Assembly (NCBI GenBank): GCA_963923455.1
Contig: CAWULT010000129.1
Span: forward strand, 1-12,749
DNA length: 12,749 nt
Direction of reading: 5' to 3'
Source of the DNA: CAWULT01 sp963923455
GTDB lineage: Bacteria > Acidobacteriota > Vicinamibacteria > Vicinamibacterales > UBA2999
Shown here: positions 1 to 6,928 of the stretch, one piece after another
Numbering within the stretch: position 1 is the first letter of the stretch
Layout: every line of letters begins with the position of its first letter
The notes under the pieces: model-generated
What the model was told of the DNA's origin: nothing
What the model saw: the letters and a program-made list of their open reading frames with translations, nothing else
Database searches by the model: none
Translations under genes and position numbers: made by a program

Positions 1-787
1 TGCGCACCTGTCCGTCGGTGAGCCACGGCGTGACATCCACGGCGCGGCCGCCGACGGTGAGGGCCACGTCGGGCGAGCCGACGGCCAGGTAGGTCGGTTC
101 GGCCTCGATCGTGTAGACGGTGCCCGCGTCGAGCGTGCGCTCGACCACGGTGCCGTCCGCGTAGCGAGCGTAGATCCAGGTGGGTGTGGTGACCCGCAGC
201 GTGCCGACCGCCCCCGGCGGGGTGGGCCCGTCGTCCGTGAGGACGTCAATCGCCGGTTCGGCGGGCGGCGCCACGGCTGGCAGCGGCGCGATGGCGGGCG
301 CGATCTGCGCGGCAGGCAGCACCGGCGGCTCGGAGGCAACGACGTCCGCCGTGCCGGCGGCGGGCTCCGGCGCTCCTCTGAACCATAGGTAACCGCCGCC
401 TGCCACGGCGGCGAGAATCGCAACGGTTGCCACGGCCAGCATCCGGCTCAGCCGCCGCCGTTCCGGGTCCGTGTCGTCCGCACGGCCGGCGGCAGGCGCG
501 TCGGGGCGGGGCGGACGGAGCGGTGCCTGCGCGGCCGGTGGTGGCGGCGCCGGCAGCACGTCTGCGGGCACGCCGAGGAGCGCCGCGTATTTCGTCAGGG
601 CCTGGTGGTAGAAACCGGCGTTGTAGAACGCGCCGCTGTCGCCGCGCTCGAGGCCGCGGACCTGGCTGGTCGACAGAAGAATGCGGCGCGAGACGTCGTC
701 GACGGAGAGGCCTCGTTCGATCCGCGCCTCCTGGAGGCGCGTGCCGAGTGGCTGTCCCGTGGCCCCAGTGCTTCTGCTTCCGCTCAC
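1..787 (-). CDS. RodZ-like HTH / single-pass membrane protein (3' end missing)
   Basis: Translating the minus strand from a GTG at 787 gives 262 open residues that run off the left edge. Residues 14-76 form a RodZ-type HTH_25 domain (LGTRLQEARIERGLSVDDVS, then LERGD, then GFYHQALTKYAALLGV). A Pro/Ala/Arg-rich linker (78-115) leads to one membrane segment at about 117-136 (MLAVATVAILAAVAGGGYLW). A second Pro/Ala linker (138-194) follows, then a beta-rich periplasmic part whose VALTVGGRAVDVTPW resembles the DUF4115 end of RodZ. RodZ links the MreB cytoskeleton to the inner membrane. This architecture also occurs in RodZ-like proteins with no proven cell-shape role, so I give no symbol. The GTG has a GGGGGG stretch 4 bases upstream, and the ATG at 825 and the TTG at 801 are out of frame. 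It lies on the same strand as the cupin, 98 bases downstream of it, and probably has its own promoter. Confidence 0.85.
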   Translation of the reverse strand, partial: MSGSRSTGATGQPLGTRLQEARIERGLSVDDVSRRILLSTSQVRGLERGDSGAFYNAGFYHQALTKYAALLGVPADVLPAPPPPAAQAPLRPPRPDAPAAGRADDTDPERRRLSRMLAVATVAILAAVAGGGYLWFRGAPEPAAGTADVVASEPPVLPAAQIAPAIAPLPAVAPPAEPAIDVLTDDGPTPPGAVGTLRVTTPTWIYARYADGTVVERTLDAGTVYTIEAEPTYLAVGSPDVALTVGGRAVDVTPWLTDGQVR

Positions 788-885
788 CGCGCCCCCCGCA
801 AGGATGAGGTTCCGCCCCTCAGCATACACGCGGGATCGCACGGCCGACGGGAAAAGTGCGGTGTTTCGGGGTGGCCAGGCGGCCG
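788..885 (-). other. intergenic gap before the RodZ-like gene
   Basis: This 98-base stretch lies between the cupin stop and the RodZ-like GTG, and both genes are on the minus strand. Read on the minus strand it has a weak -10-like TATGCT (826-821) and a G-rich patch just before the GTG. I find no convincing -35 box and no hairpin with a T tract. The NotI-type palindrome GCGGCCGC at 880-887 overlaps the cupin stop and is probably a by-product of base composition. Confidence 0.4.
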
Positions 886-1344
886 CTACGGGCGGACGGA
901 CTTGACCATGTAGTACCGCACCGAGACGGGCACGTCCTTGAACCAGTGGGGTACGCCCGCCGGAATGACGATGACGTCGCCCGTCTTCAGGTGGTGCACC
1001 TGTCCGCCGTCGATGTCGGTACCAAGCCATTGATCGGGGCGCGGCTGCGTGCCGCCGATCATCCGGCCGCCGGTCACGAAGGTGGCCGAGCCCTCCACGA
1101 CGTAGAAGATGTCTGTTTCCTTGTCGTGCACCTCGACCTGGCCTGCGGCGGTCCGCACGCTGACGGCGGCCGTATAGTCCGAACCGCTCGCGAGCCGCCC
1201 GCCCTTGGCGAACGCCTCCGCCACCGTGGCGGCATCGACGTAGGTGACCTGCGCGGGCTGCTGCGCCGCGGCCGGCGCCGCGGCCGCGCACAGGAGCCCC
1301 AGTCCACGCCCCGACAGCCGCAGCAGGGCGCGCCGTATCGTCAT
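886..1344 (-). CDS. secreted cupin-domain protein
   Basis: This is a 152-residue protein with an N-terminal signal peptide (MTIRRALLRLSGRG, then LGLLCAAAAPAAA; cleavage near residue 27-28) and a single cupin domain over about 50-150. Cupin motif 2 is nearly textbook: G122-x5-P128-x-G130-x2-H133-x3-D137, with the usual final Asn replaced by Asp. Motif 1 is altered: E71-x-H73-x4-D78-x6-G85, where the family usually has His-x-His and Glu. H73 and H133 are therefore kept, and E71 and D78 could complete a metal site. The start is an ATG whose first bases overlap the TGA of the ankyrin gene (ATGA), so translation is probably coupled. Small exported cupins of this type may be metal enzymes or binding proteins, and no reaction can be assigned. 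It should act in the periplasm or outside the cell. Confidence 0.85.
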   Translation of the reverse strand: MTIRRALLRLSGRGLGLLCAAAAPAAAQQPAQVTYVDAATVAEAFAKGGRLASGSDYTAAVSVRTAAGQVEVHDKETDIFYVVEGSATFVTGGRMIGGTQPRPDQWLGTDIDGGQVHHLKTGDVIVIPAGVPHWFKDVPVSVRYYMVKSVRP

Positions 1345-2933
1345 CGTCCGGTCCCCAGGCCTGCCAAGGCCTGCTTCAACAGCGTGGCCGCGGCCGGGAA
1401 CTCCTTCTTCGCGTTGGCGAAGAACACGCCCTCGGCGACGCGCAGCGGCGTCCAGCCGAGTACCGTCTGCACGTCCGGGCGGGCGCCGTGCTCGAGCAGG
1501 TACTTGACGATCGACGGCTGGCCCGACACCACGGCGCCGATGAGCGCCGTGCTCCCGCTCCAGCGCGGGTCGCCGACGCCGAGCTCGAGCAGGTCGTCGA
1601 TGTTGTGCGGGTAGTACAGCAACGTGTAGTCGACGTCGCCCTCCATCCGATAGGCGCCGAAGACGGCCCGCGCGTTGACGTCGTTGCCGAGCGCGATCGT
1701 CAGCTTCACGGCTTCGAGCCGCTCCGCTTCCGACACGCCCGTGTACGGGCCGGGGCTCTCGCCTTCCCAGTAGTCGAGCCCGGCGGCCACCATCAGCGGC
1801 GTGATGCCGTAGCGCGACGGAATCGTCGCGTCGGCGCCACCGGCGGCGAGCACGCGCATCAACGCGACGTCGCCGTTCTTGGCCGCGACGTAGAACGGCG
1901 TCGCGCCGTTGTAGCTCAGGAGGTGCCGCCCCAGGCGGATGTTCGGCGGGTTGCGGGCCGTGCCGCCCTCCTTGCCGAAGGTGGGCTCCTGCCAGTTGAC
2001 GCGCGTGTTGGGACGGGCGCCCTTGGCGAGCAGCTTCTTCGCCAGGTCGAGGGCCGACAGGTTGCCCGTCGTCTGCGGCACGCCCTGTGGCGTGTTGCCG
2101 ACACCGGCCTGGCCGTCGGCGCCGGGCTTGCGCAGCCACGCGATCGTGTGGAGCACCGAGCCGCGCGGGTCGGGCAGGTTCGGGTCGGCGCCGCGGTCGA
2201 GCAGCATCGACGCCAGTTCGAAATACGCGTTGACGACGGCCATGCCGAGCGCGCTCGTGCCGTCGGGCGCGACGTCGTTGACGTTGGCGCCGTGCGCGAT
2301 CAGCGCCTCGGCCGTCTCGCGCTGCGCGTTGCGGACCGCGAACAGGAGCGGGGTGAGGCCACCCTTCGACGTCCGCGTCAGGCTGGCGCCTGCTTCGAGC
2401 AGCGTCAGGGCGGCGTCGGTGTTGCCCTCGGCCGCGGCCCACATCAGCGCCGTCTGGCCCCTGTACGGTTCGACGGTGTCCACCACGGCGCCGCGCGTCA
2501 GCAGCAGGCGCACCGCGTCGGGCTTGCCCGCGAGCGCCGCCGTCATCAACGTCGTCTGGCCGTCGTGGGACGCGGCGTTGGGGTCGGCCCCCGCGTCGAG
2601 CAGGGCCGCCAGCACGGCGGCGTTGCCGTGGAGCGCCGCGTGATAGAGCGGCGTGACCCGGTAGCGCGTCGCGACGTTGGGGTTGGCCTTCGCGGCCAGC
2701 AGCGCCCGGACGAGCGTGAGGTCGTTGCGCTGCGCGGCCCAGTGGAGCGCGGTCGACCCCTCGGCATCGGCCGTGGTCACGCTCGCGCGCGAGGCCAGCA
2801 GCGCACGGACGGCCGCGACGTCCTGCCGCTTGACGGCGTCGATCAGCGGGGGCGCCGTCTGGGCCTGGGCGGGCACCGCCATTCCGGCCGTGCATAGCAG
2901 CGCCGCGGGCAGCCAGTCACGCAGGCGAGTCAT
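1341..2933 (-). CDS. secreted ankyrin-repeat protein
   Basis: This 530-residue protein is built almost entirely of ankyrin repeats after a signal peptide (MTRLRDWLPAALLCTAGMAV, cleavage near AQA-Q25). Clear repeats with the TPL/TAL-hxAA...LL..GA consensus start near residues 27, 59, 92, 126, 159, 192, 226, 343, 377, 459 and 493. Two stretches depart from the register: 258-342, a longer unit with a Gly/Pro-rich insert, and about 388-455, where a degenerate repeat carries an aromatic insert. Ankyrin repeats bind proteins; no catalytic domain is visible. I chose the ATG at 2933 over the in-frame ATG at 2969 because it begins directly with the signal peptide and has GGAGG 13 bases upstream. The longer form would also run into the divergent control region. 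The gene overlaps the cupin by 4 bases and diverges from the DUF1592 gene 41 bases away. An exported role beside the cytochrome-type protein is inferred. Confidence 0.92.
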   Translation of the reverse strand: MTRLRDWLPAALLCTAGMAVPAQAQTAPPLIDAVKRQDVAAVRALLASRASVTTADAEGSTALHWAAQRNDLTLVRALLAAKANPNVATRYRVTPLYHAALHGNAAVLAALLDAGADPNAASHDGQTTLMTAALAGKPDAVRLLLTRGAVVDTVEPYRGQTALMWAAAEGNTDAALTLLEAGASLTRTSKGGLTPLLFAVRNAQRETAEALIAHGANVNDVAPDGTSALGMAVVNAYFELASMLLDRGADPNLPDPRGSVLHTIAWLRKPGADGQAGVGNTPQGVPQTTGNLSALDLAKKLLAKGARPNTRVNWQEPTFGKEGGTARNPPNIRLGRHLLSYNGATPFYVAAKNGDVALMRVLAAGGADATIPSRYGITPLMVAAGLDYWEGESPGPYTGVSEAERLEAVKLTIALGNDVNARAVFGAYRMEGDVDYTLLYYPHNIDDLLELGVGDPRWSGSTALIGAVVSGQPSIVKYLLEHGARPDVQTVLGWTPLRVAEGVFFANAKKEFPAAATLLKQALAGLGTGR

Positions 2934-2974
2934 GGGGATCGCAGGGCCTCCGGCCGACGCATAATACACCCGCC
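2934..2974. promoter_or_regulatory. 41-base divergent control region with a shared -10-like element
   Basis: Only 41 bases separate the start of the ankyrin gene (minus) from the start of the DUF1592 gene (plus). The sole AT-rich patch is GCATAATAC at 2959-2967. Read rightward it holds CATAAT (2960-2965) and read leftward TATTAT (2966-2961); each matches the bacterial -10 consensus at five of six bases. Neither direction has a recognisable TTGACA-type -35. GGAGG on the minus strand (2951-2947) would serve the ankyrin gene. The rightward -10 would start RNA within a few bases of the GTG at 2975, so the DUF1592 message may be nearly leaderless. The shape is seen directly; promoter activity is inferred. 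Confidence 0.45.
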
Positions 2975-5398
2975 GTGACGCCTTCGCGTCGACCTCGACG
3001 ATCCCCGACGCTGGTCCGGGTGGCCGCTCTGGCCGTCCTGTCGGTCGCGTGTGCCGGCACGGTCATCGCGCGCGCCGGCGCACCGGGCGCCCGGCCGTCT
3101 CCGGAGGCACAGTCCCGCGCGCCGCAGGCGGCATCGGCGGCGGCCCCGCGTCTCGCGCCGCAGCCGGCGGCGACGCTGACGCAGTACTGCGTCACTTGCC
3201 ACAACGCGCGCCTCAAGACCGGCGGCTTCGTGATCGACCCCGCCTCGCTCGGCGCCGTGGGACCGTCGGCGGAGGCGTGGGAGAAAGTCGTGCACAAGCT
3301 GCGGTCGCGGTCGATGCCGCCGGCCGGCGCGCCGCGTCCGGCCCAGGCCGTGCTCGATGCCGCTGCCAGCGCGCTCGAAGGCGCGCTCGACCGCGAGGCG
3401 GCCGCCCGTCCCCAGCTCGGACGCCTGCCGCTCGTGCACCGGCTCAGCCGCACCGAGTATCAGCACGCCATCCGCGATCTGCTGGCCCTCGACGCGCTGC
3501 CGAAGGAGGTCAGCGTCGACTTCCTGCTGCCGGCCGACAACATCAGCAGCGGCTTCGACAACATCGCGGAACTGCTGTTCGTCTCGCCGAGCGCGATGGA
3601 GCGCTACCTCGACGCGGCCCGCAAGATCAGCCGCGTCGCCGTCGGCGATCCGTCCATGCCGGTGATGGTCAACATCCACCGGCTCGATCCCGAGCACCCG
3701 CAGGACGAGCGCGTCGAGGATCTTCCGTACGGCACGCGCGGCGGGCTGTCGGTGCGCAGCGAGTTCCCGGTCGATGCCACCTACGCGTTCAAGGTGGAAC
3801 TGGCGGCTGGCGCCGCGCGGGAGGCGCACGAGATCGAGCTGACCATCGACGGGCGCCGGGTCGCGGCCGAGACCATCGGGGGCGGCGCGGGGCGGCGCGG
3901 GGGCGCCGCCGCGCCGCCGGAGTTCCGGGTGCCGCTCACGGCCGGCCCGAAGCTGGTCGGCGTCTCGTTCGTCCAGCACACCGAAGCGCGCGACGAGGCG
4001 ACGCTGCGCCCGCGGATGCGCAGCCGCGGGACGCAGCCGGCCATCGCCAGCGTGACGATCAGCGGGCCCTACGACGTCACCGGGCCCGGCGACTCGCCGA
4101 GCCGCCGGCGCGTCTTCGTCTGCCGGCCCGCCAGCGCGGCGGACGAGGCGCCGTGCGCGCGCCGCATCCTGTCCACCCTGGCCCGGCGTGCCTACCGCCG
4201 GCCGGTCGCCGAGGCCGACCTGCAGGACCTGATGCCGTTCTTCACCGCGGGGCGCGCCGAGGCCGGCTTCGACCGCGGGATCCAGCGGGCGCTCGAGCGG
4301 ATGCTCGTCAGCGCGCACTTCCTGTTCCGGATGGAGCGCGTGCCGCCGGGCACGCCGCCGGGCGCGGCGTTCCGGGTCGCCGACGTCGACCTGGCCTCGC
4401 GGCTGTCGTTCTTCGTCTGGAGCAGCATCCCGGACGACGAGCTGCTCGACGCCGCCGTGGCCGGGCGGCTCCGCGACCCGCTCGTGCTCGACCGTCAGGT
4501 GCGCCGCATGCTGGCCGACCCGCGCGCGGCGGCGCTCGCGACCAACGTGGCGTCGCAGTGGCTGTACCTGCGCGACATCGAGGCCAAGCTGCCGGACGAA
4601 ATCCTGTTCCCCGACTTCGACGAGACGCTGCGGCGGGCCTTCCGCCGAGAGACGGAGCTCTTCGTCGAGAGCGTGCTGCGCGAGGACCGCGGCGTCGTGG
4701 AGCTGCTGACGGCCGACTACACCTTCCTGAACGAGCGCCTGGCCCGCCACTACGGCATCCCGAACGTGAAGGGCAGCCACTTCCGGCGCGTGACCCTGCC
4801 GCCCGGCAGCGTGCGCGGCGGCCTGCTGGGCCAGGGCAGCATCCTGACCATCACGTCGTACTCGACGCGCACGTCGCCCGTGCTGCGGGGCAAGTGGGTG
4901 CTCGAGAACCTGCTGTCGTCCCCGCCGCCCCCACCGCCGCCCAACGTGCCGTCGCTCGACACGTCGGCCGCCGAGCCCGAGAAGGCCATGACGATGCGCG
5001 AGGCCATGGCGCGCCATCGCGCGAACCCGGCCTGTGCGAGCTGCCACGTCCGGATGGACCCGATCGGCTTCGCGATGGAGAACTTCGATGCCGTGGGCCG
5101 GTGGCGCGACACCGACGGCGGTTCGCCGATCGACGCGTCGGGCGTACTGCCCGACGGCACGGCCTTCACCGGGATGCCGGGCCTCAAGCAGCAGCTGCTG
5201 CGGCAGCAGGACCAGTTCGTCGCCACGGTGGCCGAGCGCCTGCTGATGTACGCGCTGGGCCGGAACCTGCAATACTTCGACGCGCCAGCGGTGCGGGCCG
5301 TCGTGCGCGACGCGGGACCGCGCCACACGTTTGCCTCGCTGGTGGCGGCCGTCGTGAAGAGCCGGCCGTTCCAGATGCGCCAGGCCGGGAGCGAGTAG
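2975..5398 (+). CDS. DUF1592-family secreted cytochrome c-like protein (DUF1587/1595/1592/1588/1585)
   Basis: This 807-residue protein begins with an Arg-rich signal sequence (hydrophobic core about 13-30), followed by a haem c motif C72-V-T-C-H76 in a PSCyt1-like setting (YCVTCHNARLKTGGF). The recognised order continues with DUF1587 (about 151-220, LHRLSRTEYQHAIRDLL), a beta-rich segment (about 245-380, with a Gly/Ala/Arg insert near 305-315), DUF1595 (about 392-453), DUF1592 (about 466-600), DUF1588 (about 614-712) and DUF1585 (about 731-803). A second haem motif, C687-A-S-C-H691, is followed by RMDPIGFAMENFD, the hallmark of DUF1588. The family is common in Planctomycetes and Acidobacteriota and is nearly always next to a DUF1552 or DUF1501 partner. 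Its biochemical role is not established; extracytoplasmic electron transfer or oxidation of a polymer is a common guess. The GTG start has no Shine-Dalgarno; the alternative GTG at 3020 would cut the basic signal region. The domains are certain and the start is less so. Confidence 0.93.
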   Translation: MTPSRRPRRSPTLVRVAALAVLSVACAGTVIARAGAPGARPSPEAQSRAPQAASAAAPRLAPQPAATLTQYCVTCHNARLKTGGFVIDPASLGAVGPSAEAWEKVVHKLRSRSMPPAGAPRPAQAVLDAAASALEGALDREAAARPQLGRLPLVHRLSRTEYQHAIRDLLALDALPKEVSVDFLLPADNISSGFDNIAELLFVSPSAMERYLDAARKISRVAVGDPSMPVMVNIHRLDPEHPQDERVEDLPYGTRGGLSVRSEFPVDATYAFKVELAAGAAREAHEIELTIDGRRVAAETIGGGAGRRGGAAAPPEFRVPLTAGPKLVGVSFVQHTEARDEATLRPRMRSRGTQPAIASVTISGPYDVTGPGDSPSRRRVFVCRPASAADEAPCARRILSTLARRAYRRPVAEADLQDLMPFFTAGRAEAGFDRGIQRALERMLVSAHFLFRMERVPPGTPPGAAFRVADVDLASRLSFFVWSSIPDDELLDAAVAGRLRDPLVLDRQVRRMLADPRAAALATNVASQWLYLRDIEAKLPDEILFPDFDETLRRAFRRETELFVESVLREDRGVVELLTADYTFLNERLARHYGIPNVKGSHFRRVTLPPGSVRGGLLGQGSILTITSYSTRTSPVLRGKWVLENLLSSPPPPPPPNVPSLDTSAAEPEKAMTMREAMARHRANPACASCHVRMDPIGFAMENFDAVGRWRDTDGGSPIDASGVLPDGTAFTGMPGLKQQLLRQQDQFVATVAERLLMYALGRNLQYFDAPAVRAVVRDAGPRHTFASLVAAVVKSRPFQMRQAGSE

Positions 5399-5400
5399 CC

Positions 5401-6720
5401 ATGTTCATCACGAAGCGCGCGCTGCCACGACGGACGTTCCTGCGCGGGATGGGCGCGACGCTCGCGCTGCCGCTGCTCGATGCGATGGTGCCGGCCCTGA
5501 CGGCGCAGGCCAGGCCGACGCCCCGCTTCGGCTTCATCTACATCGCCAATGGCGTCATCCAGAACCAGTGGACGCCGGCGACCACCGGCGCCGGCTTCGA
5601 GCTGACGCCCATCCTGCAGCCCTTCGCGGCCGTGCGGGACCGGATCAACGTCTTGAGCGGCCTATCGCACCTGCAGGCGGACACCTTCGGCGACGGCACC
5701 GGCGATCACCCGCGGTCGTCGGCCGTGTGGCTGACCGGCGTCCACGCCTACGACCGCTCGCGGCCGGGCGTCGAGGTGAAGCTGGCGACGACGGTGGACC
5801 AGATCATCGCGCGTCGCGTGGGGCAGACCTCGCGCGTGCCGTCGATCGAGCTGTCCGTCGACTACCCGCTGCAGAGCGCCTGCGACTCGGGCGACTGCTT
5901 CTACGTGAACACCGTCTCGTGGCGCAACGAGACGACGCCCAATCCCACCGAGACGCATCCGCGGCTGGTGTTCGACCGTCTGTTCGGCGACGGCGGCAGC
6001 GCCGCGACGCGCGAGGCCCGGGCGAAGGCGGAGGGGAGCATCCTCGACTCACTGGGCGCGGAACTGCGCCGCGTCACCGGCACGCTGGGGCCGGGCGACA
6101 CGGCCAAGCTCGGGGAGTACCTGGAGTCGGTGCGCGAAGTCGAGCGCCGCATCCAGCACTCCGAGTCGCAGCCCGTGGAGATCGAGCTGCCGGAGCGGCC
6201 CACCGACATCCCGGACTCGTTCGAGGCGCACACGCGCCTGATGTTCGACCTGCAGGCGCTGGCCTTCCGCGCCGACGTCACGCGCGTCTTCAGCCTGATC
6301 ATGTCGCGCGAGCTCAGCTCCCGGACCTTCGCCAGCATCGGCGTGCCCGAGCAGCACCACGCGGTGTCGCACCACAGGAACGACCCCGAGCTGATCATGA
6401 AGAAGGCGAAGATCGACATCCTGCAGGCGCAGCTCTGCGCCTACTTCCTGGAGCGGCTGCAGGCCGCGCCCGACGGGGACGGAACGCTGCTGGATCACTC
6501 GCTGATCCTCTACGGCGGCGGCATGGGCGACGGCAACCTGCACCGGCACTCCGACCTGCCCACGTTGATGGCCGGCGGTCTCGGCGGCGCGTTCAAGACC
6601 GGCCGCCACCTCAGCTATCCCCAGGACACGCCGATGGCGAACCTGCTGCTGACGATTCTCGACAAGGCGGGGACGCCCCTCGACCGGCTCGGCGACAGCA
6701 CGCAGCCGCTGTCGCTGTAG
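5401..6720 (+). CDS. DUF1552-family exported protein with twin-arginine signal
   Basis: This 439-residue protein has a twin-arginine type leader: R10-R11-T-F-L-R, a hydrophobic stretch to about residue 30, and possible cleavage after TAQA37. The rest matches the DUF1552 pattern. It has FGFIYIANGVIQNQW near 43-57, GDHPRSSAVWLTG at 101-113, GVPEQHHAVSHH in the later half, and YGGGMGDGN with DLPTLMAGG near the C-terminus. These conserved Asp and His clusters suggest a metal-binding fold; I recall the relatives (DUF1501) being grouped with alkaline-phosphatase-like proteins, but no activity is proven. The ATG lies 2 bases after the DUF1592 stop, with GGGAG about 10 bases upstream inside the preceding gene, so the two are one operon. 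Tat export implies folding, perhaps with a cofactor, in the cytoplasm. It probably works as the partner of the DUF1592 protein. Confidence 0.93.
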   Translation: MFITKRALPRRTFLRGMGATLALPLLDAMVPALTAQARPTPRFGFIYIANGVIQNQWTPATTGAGFELTPILQPFAAVRDRINVLSGLSHLQADTFGDGTGDHPRSSAVWLTGVHAYDRSRPGVEVKLATTVDQIIARRVGQTSRVPSIELSVDYPLQSACDSGDCFYVNTVSWRNETTPNPTETHPRLVFDRLFGDGGSAATREARAKAEGSILDSLGAELRRVTGTLGPGDTAKLGEYLESVREVERRIQHSESQPVEIELPERPTDIPDSFEAHTRLMFDLQALAFRADVTRVFSLIMSRELSSRTFASIGVPEQHHAVSHHRNDPELIMKKAKIDILQAQLCAYFLERLQAAPDGDGTLLDHSLILYGGGMGDGNLHRHSDLPTLMAGGLGGAFKTGRHLSYPQDTPMANLLLTILDKAGTPLDRLGDSTQPLSL

Positions 6721-6856
6721 CCGCGCCCCACCGCCCGGACCGGGTACCACCGCCGACTCCGGTCACGGCCGCGTCGAAGGGTCCTCCCTCGGGTCCGGCG
6801 TGGCGTACACAGGCGTCGGTCAAAGGTTTTACCCAACGGACCCAGACGCGTTACAT

Positions 6857-6871
6857 CCCGGTCACACCGGG
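6857..6871. repeat. inverted repeat CCCGGT-CAC-ACCGGG
   Basis: Six bases are repeated perfectly in inverted orientation around a 3-base centre. The repeat sits 57 bases upstream of the receptor start and directly after TTACAT. It could be an operator for the receptor gene or a small hairpin in its leader. In 70% GC sequence a 6-base repeat can also arise by chance. Confidence 0.4.
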
Positions 6872-6912
6872 CCGCCAGACTACTCCCCAAGCGTTCGGTA
6901 ATTCAGACGCAT

Positions 6913-6918
6913 GAGGAG
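6913..6918 (+). promoter_or_regulatory. ribosome binding site that decides the receptor start
   Basis: GAGGAG lies 10 bases before the ATG at 6929. It overlaps the last base of the competing ATG at 6911, so a ribosome bound here would initiate at 6929. Confidence 0.7.
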
Positions 6919-6928
6919 TTCACTTCCA

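Larger units (their letters stand above)
6721..6928 (+). other. 208-base intergenic region before the TonB receptor gene
   Basis: I see no gene here; short frames are low-complexity Pro/Arg sequence. GC content falls in the second half (about 6825-6930), as expected for a promoter region. Possible elements are TTTTAC (6829-6834), TTACAT (6851-6856) and TAATTC (6899-6904), but no pair has good -35/-10 spacing. A compact perfect inverted repeat lies at 6857-6871. I see no T-tract terminator after the DUF1552 gene. Confidence 0.5.

Noticed and set aside
1345..2895. N-terminal extension of the cupin frame reaching back to 2895
   Set aside because: The extension is an out-of-frame reading of the ankyrin gene. 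The cupin signal peptide begins at the ATG at 1344.
1488..2897. Plus-strand open frame (469 residues) opposite the ankyrin gene
   Set aside because: It is Val/Arg/His-rich, antisense to regular ankyrin repeats, and its repetitive look is only the shadow of those repeats.
2930..5326. Long minus-strand open frame (798 residues) opposite the DUF1592 gene
   Set aside because: Its translation is Arg/Gly/Ala/His-rich with no domain, and it mirrors a certain coding gene. Such frames are expected in 70% GC DNA with G/C third positions.
3049..5400. N-terminal extension of the DUF1552 frame reaching back to 3049
   Set aside because: The upstream 784 residues are an out-of-frame reading of the DUF1592 gene. 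The real start is the twin-arginine leader at 5401.
6911..6928. ATG at 6911 as the receptor start
   Set aside because: It overlaps the GAGGAG that fits the ATG at 6929 and would put extra residues in front of a well-formed signal peptide.
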